Assembly: GCA_947652115.1 (NCBI GenBank) | Contig: OX393561.1 | Coordinates: 39,816,331 to 39,880,330 of the forward strand | DNA length: 64,000 nucleotides | Direction of reading: 5' to 3' | Origin: Blastomussa wellsi | Lineage: Eukaryota; Cnidaria; Anthozoa; Scleractinia; Plerogyridae | Part shown: positions 16,516 through 26,019 of the stretch, piece by piece | Layout: the number at the start of each line of letters is the position of its first letter | Numbering within the stretch: the stretch's first letter is position 1 | The notes under the pieces: generated by a model | The model's database searches: none | What the model was told of the DNA's origin: nothing | Seen by the model: the letters and a program-made list of their open reading frames with translations, nothing else | Program-made: the position numbers and the translations under genes

Positions 16516-17187
16516 ATGTCAAAATCAAACGTGTTACCGAGCGCTCCTGCTTATGTTGAACAAAGCAGGATATACCCTGTTATTGAAGGCCATGAGTCTT
16601 TGCAAATGACTCAACAAATGCCCCAAGACTTTCGCCTTGGAAAGGTGAACGAAATCGCTGCAAAGTTGACTCAAGAGGTTGACCACTATAGGCTTGTTCG
16701 AAAAAAATTTAAACGCACTAAAACGGCTGTTAACTGGATTTCCGGCGGTCTTGGCGGACTCAGCGCTGTTTTTTCTAGTGCTGGACTTGCGTCTGCTCTA
16801 ACAGGTATTGGGATACCCGTTGCTATACCCTTAGGTGTTGTGGGTGGCTTTTTCTCTGTTTCTTCCTCCATTTTGATTCTTTTTGGAAAAAAACTTGACA
16901 AAAAAATGTCAAAACATCAGGAGATTGTTACTCTTGGCCTTGCAAAACGTGCGAGTGTTGACAAGCTGGTTTCCAAGGCTTTAATTGATAATCGCATTAG
17001 TGATTCTGAGTTTCAGATTATTCTTTCTGAATTGGAACAGTACAATGAGTTAAAAGAAAAGGTACGAGCAAAGCTCACAAAAAAACCATCTTTAAGTAAA
17101 CTGCCTGATGTTGAAAAGATAAAAAAAGAGCTTCAAGAACAGCTTATGAGAAAACTCGCGGCGCCAAGCACTGCAAATTTGAACTGA
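16516..17187 (+). CDS. Polinton protein with hydrophobic hairpin (223 aa), unknown
   Basis: ATG follows TTTTAATATAAG directly. The N-terminal about 45 residues are polar, followed by a basic stretch (VRKKFKRTKT, about 61-70). Two long Gly/Ala/Ser-rich hydrophobic segments come next (about 72-95 and 97-124). A soluble helical tail follows (LVSKALIDNRISDSEF, LEQYNELKEKVRAKL). This hairpin with flanking charges suggests insertion into a membrane or oligomer formation. I believe relatives are common in cnidarian Polintons, but I know no function. Confidence 0.68.
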   Translation: MSKSNVLPSAPAYVEQSRIYPVIEGHESLQMTQQMPQDFRLGKVNEIAAKLTQEVDHYRLVRKKFKRTKTAVNWISGGLGGLSAVFSSAGLASALTGIGIPVAIPLGVVGGFFSVSSSILILFGKKLDKKMSKHQEIVTLGLAKRASVDKLVSKALIDNRISDSEFQIILSELEQYNELKEKVRAKLTKKPSLSKLPDVEKIKKELQEQLMRKLAAPSTANLN

Positions 17188-17251
17188 AGTTTGAGGGAAA
17201 AACAAAAAAAATATCTTTAAGTATAATTAAAGGTTGACTGCATAACTCAAA

Positions 17252-17383
17252 ATGATCACGATATTTCACATGCTTTTCGTTATTTTTGCGGAACTTTCTT
17301 CTCCAGTTTGGCTGAATGATGTCAGACAGATAGCTCAACAAGTTGTTGAGGCGATGCGTGAAGCGGACGAAAAAACATTGTGA
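17252..17383 (+). CDS. Micro-ORF with hydrophobic N-terminus (43 aa)
   Basis: ATG at 17252, TGA at 17381-17383. The product starts with a hydrophobic stretch (MITIFHMLFVIFAEL) followed by a polar helix with charged residues. It fills the only gap of note in the right part of the element, stops 4 bp short of the opposite gene's stop, and has an AT-rich TATAATTAAA upstream. A short signal-anchored peptide is plausible, but the frame is brief enough to be chance. Confidence 0.35.
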   Translation: MITIFHMLFVIFAELSSPVWLNDVRQIAQQVVEAMREADEKTL

Positions 17384-17387
17384 AATT

Positions 17388-17645
17388 TCAGTGAAAGACA
17401 GGGCGGCCGATAATATGCCTCTTTCCGTTTTTTAAACACAGGTTGCACAAATCAATTTTCCTGAAACTACAAACTTTCCCGCATGACGTAACTTTTGTGA
17501 TGCGTTGATTTTTTTCACAAAATGGGTGCATTCTCATTTCACAATGAACTTCAAAAAAACCCAGATCCCATTTCTCTTGGATCTTGATTTTAATTAATTC
17601 TTTCAATATCATCTCACGAATTTCGGGTGGGAGGTTTTTGACCAT
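17388..17645 (-). CDS. Cys-rich small protein with F-box-like start (85 aa)
   Basis: The outermost right gene reads inward from the TIR; its ATG (17643-17645) lies at the TIR's inner edge. The N-terminus (LPPEIREMILKEL) resembles the opening helix of an F-box, though only that helix is visible. The rest has six or so cysteines and histidines (C34, H41/C43, C55, C59, C67, C70 approximately), suggesting zinc binding. If real it could link the element to host ubiquitin ligases, which is speculative. The sharing of start signals with the polymerase gene at the other end suggests co-expression. Confidence 0.55.
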   Translation of the reverse strand: MVKNLPPEIREMILKELIKIKIQEKWDLGFFEVHCEMRMHPFCEKNQRITKVTSCGKVCSFRKIDLCNLCLKNGKRHIIGRPVFH

Positions 17646-17998
17646 GTTCTATATATGTGCGCGCATGTCTTCAAATAATTCCTGAGCCAAAATGTGAAAT
17701 TTGAGTTTCCTCTCCAGTTGCCCCATTGATTTTTGGCCGCGCTGTGCCCCCGTTTTCCATTTGAAGGCGTGCAGCCTCCTCTTATGCGCAGTGGTTTTTG
17801 CCATGTTTATTCCACACACATAATACTGGGTGGTTCTGGACGCATGGATTTTTTTGGGTTTGAGTGGGGGATGACGTTGTGGTGTACGCATCCCGGCGAG
17901 CCGGCGAGCTGGTGAGCCGGGATGCGTAAACCACAACGTAATCCCGCACTCAAACCCAAAAAAATCCATGCGCCAGAACCACCCAGTGTTATGTGTGT
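17642..17998 (-). repeat. Polinton right terminal inverted repeat
   Basis: Reverse complement of 2917-3271 with scattered substitutions and small indels (for example an extra GCGCGGCC-type insertion near 17735 and a deletion in the TTTTTCATTTG stretch). Ends GTTATGTGTGT before the TGTCC flank. Confidence 0.9.
17814..17998. repeat. Terminal palindrome inside right TIR
   Basis: 185-bp near-perfect palindrome centred at about 17906, with the same GC-rich asymmetric loop as the left end in the opposite orientation. A few substitutions separate its two arms (TAATCCCGCACT versus the TCATCCCCCACT of the left TIR). Confidence 0.9.
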
Positions 17999-18003
17999 TG
18001 TCC
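17999..18003. other. Target-site duplication, right copy (TGTCC)
   Basis: Matches 2912-2916 and is the part of the host exon that was duplicated on insertion. Confidence 0.75.
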
Positions 18004-18017
18004 TCAGGATTAACAAA
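17999..18017 (-). pseudogene. Host gene exon 2, 5' part (split by the Polinton)
   Basis: Minus strand. Directly upstream is a strong 3' splice site, a pyrimidine-rich CTTCTTCTTTTGTTTTATAG (AG at plus positions 18018-18019). The 19 nt then run into the duplicated GGACA and the Polinton. The frame continues in the piece at 2694-2911. Confidence 0.65.
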
Positions 18018-18154
18018 CTATAAAACAAAAGAAGAAGGTATTTTAATGTGAGCATTGTCTGTTGCTATCGTTCGGTATCGGTGTTTACGTGTTGTAAACC
18101 ATTTTCTAACGACCAACTGATACCATTTCGTAAAAACAAAAGGAATTTACTTAC

Positions 18155-18442
18155 TGTAATATCGCAACTACTGTTTATGTGAATCAAGGCAGGACTCCCT
18201 AGACCGCTACACAACTCTTCAATGGAGCGATCTTCGATGAACTTTGGTGCCAAACACACTGTTCGTTTTGACATACTTTCCAAATAACTCCAATGAATTT
18301 CTTTGCAAACCAACATAGCACAGGAAAATCCCTTTAAATGTACGCCGAAATCTTCTTTTGACACGCAGTGGACGTAAATCAGTCGAGTAATCTTAAACGC
18401 AGAGCACTTGGCGTCATAAGCTGTTACGAATGAAGCCGCCAT
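18155..18442 (-). pseudogene. Host gene exon 1 (gene disrupted by the Polinton)
   Basis: Minus strand ATG at 18440-18442 in a good context (GGCAATGGCGG); 288 nt = 96 codons to a GTAAGT donor at plus 18149-18154. The intron is 137 bp (18018-18154) and joins exon 2 in phase 0. The whole predicted protein is 174 residues (MAASFVTAYDAKC start, several Cys, no membrane segment). I recognise no domain. Matching splice sites, phase, and an uninterrupted frame through the collapsed target site make it a real gene. Function unknown; in this haplotype its second exon is broken by the Polinton. Confidence 0.65.
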
Positions 18443-18863
18443 TGCCACTCTGATCGCTGCTAATGTGTCTCAATCGCTTGCGAGATATGACTAATGACGT
18501 CACGTGAAATTATGGGATACTATTAATTTCTTCTCTGCATTTCTTTGATGATGGGCGCTGTACCCCAGCTGAGCTCGAATTTTACTCCTGGACTGCAGTC
18601 TGCATTTTACCCCCGGTCAGCAGCCTGCGTTTTGTACTGATCGGATGGAAACTGGAAAGAGGTTGTGCTGTTTTGTTCCATTCTCGTCCCCATAGCCCTT
18701 TCGTTTCTCTTAGCCGGCGGGGCCTTGACACGAGAAGCGAAGGGCTCTGGGGACAGAATTTCCAGTCCCAGATTCTAGGACTTCCGGACCTCATGTATAT
18801 AGTGCTGATGTTTCTACATGTTGTGTGCTGCAATATGGCGGCCGGCGAACATTTCAGTAGCGC
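18443..18863. other. Host flank with an inverted-repeat copy
   Basis: Contains a TTCTCGTCCCC... block at about 18676-18755 that matches the reverse complement of about 19328-19405. These two inverted copies flank the MITE at 18864-19250. No gene seen. Confidence 0.45.
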
Positions 18864-18904
18864 TTAATTGCAGGAATGGCTCCGAGCTCGGAATGCACTG
18901 GGAA

Positions 18905-19075
18905 CGAGTTTGGTTAGCTAAATTAGACTACAAAATCACCCTGGTTAGCCTATTATAACACTGCGGTTAGCCTACTAAGCAGTCAGGTTAGCCTACTGAG
19001 CACTGCGGTTAGCCTATTAAGCAATCCGGTTAGCCTACTTTTGCACTCCGGTTAGCCTACTAAGCACTTTCGGTG
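18905..19075 (+). repeat. GGTTAGCCTA minisatellite
   Basis: Six or so imperfect copies of a unit of about 22-28 bp, each built around GGTTAGCCTACTAAGCACT, with variable spacers. Confidence 0.85.
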
Positions 19076-19085
19076 CTCGGCAGCC

Positions 19086-19160
19086 GGGCCTCGGTAGTGT
19101 AGTGGTTAGTAGGAATAGCTCGTGTTCTGAGCGACCCGGAATCGATTCCACCTCTGTGCT
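19086..19160 (+). repeat. tRNA-like sequence (SINE-head type)
   Basis: Reads like a tRNA with an A box (TAGTGTAGTGGTTAGTAGG) and a B-box-like GAATCGATTCC. A possible 4-bp anticodon stem (GCTC/GAGC) encloses a 7-nt loop. The acceptor ends do not pair and the B box is off consensus, so it is a tRNA-derived relic rather than a working tRNA gene. Confidence 0.55.
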
Positions 19161-19423
19161 TTTATAATTGACTTTGTTTTTTCTCTTTATTAGACGAAAA
19201 AATCAAAGTCTAAAAAAATCTAAGTGTCCCGGAGCCATTCCTGCATTTAACGCCATGTGAACATTTCAACTTCCATTTAAGATTTGGTTGTTCACAAACA
19301 GCCAATAAAAACATCATTTTTTGTAATCCTAAGTCCCAAGAGCCCTTCGTTTTCCGTGCCAAGACCCCACCGGGAGAGAGAAACGAAAAAGGCTATGGGG
19401 ACGAGAATAGTTTTGGGTTTACC

Positions 19424-19698
19424 TCCCCATAGCCGCTTGTCCCCCTCAGCCGGTTGGGTCTGTGCACGAGGAACAAGTGTCTCTGGGGACACATGATTTG
19501 ATTGGCTTGAATCAAACAAAGGGAGTCCAATCAAATCAGCCGTTTTAAAACCCCTGTGTCGTAAGTTAGTTTAGAACAGTTGGTGTGATTGGATTCCCTT
19601 TGTGTGATTATAGTCAATCATGTCACGTGTGTGCCCAGAACAACTTGTTCCTCGTGCACAGGCCCAACCGGCAAAGAGGGAGAAGCGGCTCTGGGGAC
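19424..19698. repeat. Long-TIR MITE of the CTCTGGGGACGAGAA family
   Basis: Two inverted halves share CCGCTTGT..., TGTGCACGAGGAACAAGTG and TCTGGGGACA blocks around a centre near 19560. Other copies: 40350-40726 and 54888-55906 (split). The centre contains imperfectly paired TTGATTGG/CCAATCA stretches. Confidence 0.75.
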
Positions 19699-19709
19699 GA
19701 GAATGAGCA

Positions 19710-22700
19710 AAACAAGACCCAGGCCAGGACTTGAACCCAGATTCCTGCATAAAGTGACCACACCTCCCGCGTAACCGGACAGTGATAGGCATTTTGCAAC
19801 ATGTGATCACTTGGCACAATATTCTCATGCTGGAGGGCAAAAGAGCCCATGCGACAGCCTCCCAAACAAAGTGACTTCACCAGCGACGTCTACTAGTCAA
19901 GTTCGCCATATCCAAGTCCCCAGAGAGGGAATGATAATAAGCTTGCTACCCAGCATGGTAAATTCTGTACCACGTCACCCATCGTTTGTTTCAAAAGATG
20001 TATTAAGGTCTGACACACAGCGAGCCAGGAAGTCTGCTATTTTGTGCCCATGCTGGTTATTATTCAAACTTTTTGCGTATAAATTATTGAACAAGTCCCT
20101 TCGTACTAGAGCCCCATAACAAATAATTTAAAAGCAACTTATGTTTTTACACTTGAAATGATAAAAATTTTATCGCTAAAGAATGCCACATTTTTCATCG
20201 ATTAAAGATATAAAAATATAAGTTAGTGAATATTAAATTTAAAACGGGATTGCAATCACTGCATTTCGGTTTTTGGCATATGTCAGAGCTCTAGCCGAGT
20301 GGGCCTTTCATTTTCATATTATTCATAAAGACATCCACAATTATTTTCAGATCCAATACACTTAAAACTCGATGTTTTTTCTTCGTCTAGAAAACGAAAT
20401 TGTCGCATTGATGATGAATTGCCAGCCATCGCAAAGCGGTTAATTCGGTTTTGAATTTTTACATGCGCAACTTAAATCAAGAATAATTAAAGTGCTTTTA
20501 ATCCCTGCGATGCGGATTGTATAAACACACACGTGGAAATTGACCAATACATGCGCAAATGAACTTTGTGCAGTGAAAGTTGGTTATCGTGCGAGAAAAT
20601 TGGCGTCCGATTGAAAAGACATCATAGATTTTGATGAGTTTCAGCAATCGATAAATAGCGAATTAAAAGAACAAAAGATTCGGTTATCTCGCGTGTTCTT
20701 AATTAGATCCACCTTCAGACCCCTTGAAATGTTTTAGAGTACAGCGACCAATTACAGTTTGCTATTTGCCTCAAAACCAAAAACAAACCCCAAAGCAGGT
20801 GCTTCGTTAACCGAGGAAAAAAATATAAAGTTCTCGACTTCCTTTCTCTGCCGTAAAATCTTAAAAATCGAGGGCGTTTTACGTAGACACAGTAATTGCA
20901 ATGGTCCGGTTACACATTGCTTGTATTTGAGTCGGTTTATGAGGCGAATTTTTGGCGAAGACATCTGCGTACGCTTCTACTCAGCGAAGTGTGAGTAAAC
21001 TAACTCTTATCAAAATTGTTGTTACGCGTAAGCGAAATCATGTCTCATTCCGTACATGTATTAACTTTTGTTTTTTCCGCCTTGAGTTATATATCGATTT
21101 TAGCTTTTACGTTTTATTTTCTTGAATATTCCTTCTAGAAATCAATTTCAAACGCGAGCCTTGACCACCGCAATTCAAACGACGGAATATAATTACTCAA
21201 TAGTAAGTATCACTTGAAATCACTTTTTTTGTAATAAGATTCTTTGATGAGATATGAAGAAAATTTTTCAAAAAATACGAGAAGTCCTCCTTAAGCGCCG
21301 AACGATAAAATCATTTCCTTCACCGATCCAATCACTGAAGAAGGATTATGACGGAAGTTCCTTATATTTCGTATAACGACCGCGCTGTGTTTTCAAATGG
21401 TGCTAATCGATCGCACGTATTTAACAAATGATAAGAAACCAAGTGTACGCATCTTGTGAACGCCTGTTAATCCGGCGAAGTGATGTTACAAAATCAATGC
21501 TTCTGTCCGCTTTGATATCAAACTCTTAAATACATATACATGGTTTTCGTCAAGTATACAAGGTTTTCGTCATGTATTTTACAGTTAGCTTCTAAGTGTT
21601 CTCCTTGTGCTAAAATATTTGAAAATCAGTGTACTTGTTTCTCGAGCGTGATACCATCTACGCCCAGGCGGCCATTACAATGATTTTCACCAATTTAAAG
21701 TTATCACTGTTATCCATATAAATTTCGTCCAATAAAATACCTTCGCGCCAACGTAGATTACATTTTGTTTCCACATCTTGTAAAATTTGTGACAATGTTC
21801 TTATTTTACGTCAATAAGAAGATGTATATTTTATCTTTTTCTTATTCTTCTCGAAAATATCCTATTTTTGATGAAGCCGTGCTTCCACTTTACACTTTTG
21901 GAACAGCTGTCCCGAATTTCAATAAACGATCGTTTGTTATTTCCTTGGCAAATGTGATTTCGGAATCCATTTCAAGTCTTGAAACTTAATATCTTAAATT
22001 GTATGCGAATTCTGTATTTAAACAATGACAACAGGTTGCCAATTAAGAGTGGCCGTATTGTGCTTGGAAGATTTCAGCTGGACACTGACAAAAACATATT
22101 TTACTGAAACTTCGCATGCAATTATGTGTAACTCTTAATCCCTGTTATAGTCTTGCTTGCGAATTAAATATCCTGAAAACGATATAAAGTGCATCGGTGC
22201 AGTTTTAGTATGAGGAAGGTGCCATACAAGGTCATCTGTTTCGTTAAAACATTACACACGATTTGTCACATCACTGATTCTTTGATAGAGAAAAAAACAC
22301 ACGCACAAACTTCCTGTTTAAACAAAACGTAGCTTACTTTTTATATAGGCCACTTCGGAAAATACCATAATACTCTTTGTTTGTCCCCCAAAATTTTGCA
22401 TAAGCATTGTTTTTGTTCTCTCTTGGGTACTGACTGATTGGCGAACATGGGATATCCTTTTCTATTCACCTCCGAACAACGCGTGAGCCTCCCGCGGGTC
22501 CTCGCGTAAATGATTGAGTTGCATAAATGAGTATATAAGAATTATTTTTAAGCTATCTTGCTTCACTGTTTTAGTGTGTACTAACACAACAATTCACCTC
22601 AAAGTCAATGGCCACCACTAGCCACCTCCATTCCGGTGAATAGTTAATTATCCACTTAAATAAAGAAACTTAACAACCCATGCTTCCTTCTTTTGTGCTT

Positions 22701-22780
22701 CATCGTCTTCCAGTTCCAGGATTGTATTTCGCAACTGGATACAACCATTAAAGGAACTGAAGCTAAAGTGTCCCAACTGC
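19710..22780. other. Host non-coding DNA with a MITE fragment
   Basis: AT-rich with only short unsupported frames. 22348-22429 is half of the MITE found whole at 36388-36526 (GGCCACTTCGGAAAATACC start). No gene recognised. Confidence 0.45.
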
Positions 22781-23296
22781 TTAAAGTGCCTATGAAATGT
22801 TTTGTTTTAAAATTCACTTTGTGAAATACGCGATTCCAGAGTTGAGACCTCTGGGATTAAAAGTAACGATTTTAAAGGCCTTCAAAGTTCAGCATTTTGA
22901 CCCCAAAAAATAGTCAGGGGAATGGGTCCGCCGTGACGTCACTTTGGTGCCAAACTTTTGTCTGCACGATCAAAGTTTCTTGTCAGCGAGGGGTGATTAC
23001 GTGAGAAACATGTCGGGCGATTCAGAAGAAATGGGCGATTTGTCAGAAAGATCCAGCAACCCCGAGGAAATAGAAACTGAGAACGAGTTTTAGACCCAAG
23101 TGACGTCAGAGGTTGTTGACACGTGGTATTTTGACGCGCGATTCAAATACCACTTTTGAGGGCAAAATCGCTCAACTTTGAAGTCTTGTTAAATCGTTAT
23201 TTTTAACGCCAGCTGTCTCAGAATTTGGAATCACGTATTTCACAAGGTAAATTTTAAAACTAAATACAAAACCAATTCTCTTCATAGGCACCTTAA
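22781..23296 (+). repeat. TTAA-flanked MITE (GTGCCTATGAA family)
   Basis: Starts TTAAAGTGCCTATGAAATG and ends with CTTCATAGGCACCTTAA, an inverted repeat with TTAA at each end. The subterminal parts also pair (TTTTAAAATTCACTTTGTGAA with TTCACAAGGTAAATTTTAAAA). 516 bp, no transposase. Confidence 0.8.
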
Positions 23297-24402
23297 TCGA
23301 AATTCCTCTTTCCAAATTATTGGTGGTTTTCAATGTCACGCAATTAAAAACTAAATTCGAAGCAATTCAACTACAGAAGCTAAGAATTTCAGATTGTGTA
23401 GATGATAAAAATAAATAAATAAAAAAATTCTCCAAGTCTCATGCCTGTGCGGTGTGCCGTTCGCGAGCTATTTGCCAAAACGTTCCATGCAAATTTACAA
23501 AGCTCAGTATGGAGACGCCATATTTGTGTCCTTCGGAGGGACACAAGTATGGCCGCCGTGATGCCCGAGAAACCATCTGGAACTCAATTGTACCATAATA
23601 GCGACTTCTTTTGGCTCATGAGCTATTATACTTCCACATAAACACCACTTATGATACCTTAAATGTTCAAACTGCTGAAAATCGAAAGGATAGGCTTCTT
23701 TTTCACGGCACTCAGCTTGATGTCAAATATGGCGGAAAACTCAAATATTCAAAATGCTCTGTTTTCAAAACGAAGGGCACTATCCAGCTGAAAATTTGCA
23801 AATTTTTAGTTCACCTTACACCTAGCTAGTGGCAACGAAAATTTAACAGGCCTAGCGAACTTCGATTTTAGAATTTTATTACGTCACATGAAAACCAAGA
23901 ATTTCCAATATATTGCCAAATGCAACCACCAAAGTCCTGAATAACAGCATTTTTCAGCTATAAAATGTGCTTTGTTGAAAATTTGTTGAATAATAAAACA
24001 ATTATCCTGCTCAATCTCGCGGAATATCGTCTGGTGATATTCCGCACGATTTCGCAGGATAATTGAGCGTAAGAGCCTCGAATCTCTTTACGGTGGCCGA
24101 TTTACATTATCAACCTAGTTGATAAAACCAAATTATATTGTAAGCCGTTAGGTCTTATTGATATCCCATGGAAGACAAGACAAATTTGAAATTCTATTTC
24201 ATACACTGTTTTAAAATTATCTCCAAAATCGATTACACGAGAATACTTTATACACAGTTTTTATTATTCTTTTGTGTGCAAACTGGAATGAAACGGTCTG
24301 CTCCGTTGCATATAGTTTCACACATTTTCTTCTCTAAAACAGCAAGGGGCGTGTTCAATGGCATTGCACGATCCCAGAGCAGAGAGCGTCGTTTGCTAAT
24401 AT
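23297..24402. other. Host non-coding DNA with short foldbacks
   Basis: 24012-24056 holds a foldback (GCGGAATATCG...GATATTCCGC) related to one at 30478-30552. 24080-24139 is a fragment of the palindrome family seen whole at 26729-26922. No gene recognised. Confidence 0.45.
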
Positions 24403-24602
24403 GCCATTTTACAGTTCTGTGTTGAGTTACCAAGCCCCTGAGTGGAAGAGAGGCTGAAGGTGACCTTGTTGTGATGTCTTTGATATGTAAATCCTTGTGT
24501 TCTTATGCTAACTAGTTTCTGGTCTTTATCATGGCAAGGTCACCCCAAACCTCGCTTTCATACAGAGGCCTGGTTTCACTTCACAGAACTGTAAAATGGT
24601 CT
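24403..24602 (+). repeat. MITE with CCATTTTACAGTTCTGTG ends, copy 1
   Basis: About 200 bp with an 18-bp TIR and a central GGTGACCTTG/CAAGGTCACC pairing. The second copy is at 30838-31047 in the same orientation and about the same length. Confidence 0.8.
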
Positions 24603-26019
24603 ATTGCTGGTCTTCGACAGCGCGGCTGCCACAGATTAGAACTGTTTGTTTGCATGTAAAACATCCGCAATTATAAAGTAGACTGAAAGAAATGTTTTTC
24701 AAAATTATGGCTCTATAGCGTTCTACACAACTGAGTTATTCGTGGCAAGCTAACCTACAGGGGAATCCTTGTTTACAATATTTGCCTCATTAGCGTAAGA
24801 GTTTCAGTTTCGGATCGAATTACAAAAATATCAATTCTGAATACTTAAAGAACAATTACATGGCATGGTTAACTTTCGTTATAAATTTGACCCCGCCTTA
24901 TTCAATACTTTTCCTGTGATTTGGGTTGGAAACCTAAAAATTTTTCAAAGAATGCATTGGCCCATTAACACTTTTGCCACCCAGAAATTTGGTAGCTATT
25001 TAAAGTTAATATCTCCTTCAATATTGCATGCAATGAGCTGAAAATTTGACCGATCTATCAGTACTTTTCACGGGTTCTTTAAAAATCTGGAGTCATTTTG
25101 TACATTGCATAAATTTGCGTTCTCCAGGGTGATGCTCCATATATCAAGTCAAAAGATGCACTATTGTGTCGTTCAGTTGTGTGAAGGTTTTAAGGGCTAG
25201 GCCCCATTGTTCTGTTCTTTGTGACGTACTTCGGGACTTGCTATTGACTTGGTATATGGCGCTGGACCCCTTCTCTATAAAGCAAGGTTGTATACTAATG
25301 AGGCAAATGTAAACCATGACGTCACCATGAATGACTCTACTGCAGCGCTTACGGAATTTTCCGTGGAAATTTTTGGACAAATGGAACTGCACTATTCCTC
25401 ACCAAGGAAATGGATCGGATTGAACGGTACCGTTTGGTCCGAAGTTGGATAGCAAAAAACATGTCGGCCGGACTTGTTGTAATACCATGGACGATGTCAG
25501 ACGATTTTGGGGACGACGACTTTGACATGATTTCTGTGGAAAGGAAGAAGACGACTTTAATTCTTTTTTCTGCAGCATCCACATTAATTTGCAAAGGAAG
25601 ATTTGAGCGAACAGGCGATCGTTATATTATTACCCACGTATTCTTTGGATGAATTTAAAGGTCATTTCCGTATACTTATGAAGTATATTGGGAGTGTTAC
25701 AGCCGTGTTGCAAGAATTCCAATAACAGTGGTTACTAAAAGAAAGAGCTGCCACAGGAATAAACGGTCACATCTGTAAAAATTCATCTGTCGAAGGTTCC
25801 CGCCATTTTGTATTTTACCATAACTGCAGAAATTCTCGCGCGCTCATTGGCTAATGTTCGCGGTCTAAATATTCATCGAAACACGATGACGTCGTATGAC
25901 GCCATCCGCGCGCTTCAGTTGAAAACTTTCAAAAACAACTTCAATCGCTCAAACTGATTACAGTCTTCGGTGCTGTTAGTTCTCAAAAAGAAGCAACAAA
26001 TTACATCCAAAGGGACTCC
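24603..26019. other. Host non-coding DNA, nothing recognised
   Basis: Short frames on both strands around 25144-25650 shadow each other and show no known motif or splice structure. Confidence 0.4.

Larger units (their letters stand above)
2917..17998. mobile_element. Polinton/Maverick (adintovirus-like) element, complete
   Basis: A 15,082-bp element bounded by 355-357-bp terminal inverted repeats and a TGTCC flank duplication. It encodes the diagnostic Polinton set: family B DNA polymerase, rve integrase, FtsK/HerA-type packaging ATPase, double jelly-roll major capsid protein and penton-like minor capsid protein. A further twelve small genes have membrane segments or no known function. All large frames are intact and spacing is a few to a few tens of bases, with tail-to-tail overlaps at 7479-7494 and 14233-14236. 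There are no introns. No adenain-like protease is visible. The two TIRs differ at scattered positions, so insertion need not be very recent, yet the coding capacity is preserved. Confidence 0.96.
18864..19250 (+). repeat. TTAA-flanked MITE with internal minisatellite and tRNA-like part
   Basis: Starts TTAATTGCAGGAATGGCTCC and ends with the reverse complement (CGGAGCCATTCCTGCATTTAA), giving a roughly 20-bp TIR with TTAA at both ends. Inside are a GGTTAGCCTACTAAGCA tandem array and a tRNA-like sequence. No transposase frame. Confidence 0.8.

Noticed and set aside
19086..19160. Functional tRNA gene
   Set aside because: Acceptor stem does not pair and the B box is off consensus; scored as a tRNA-derived relic.
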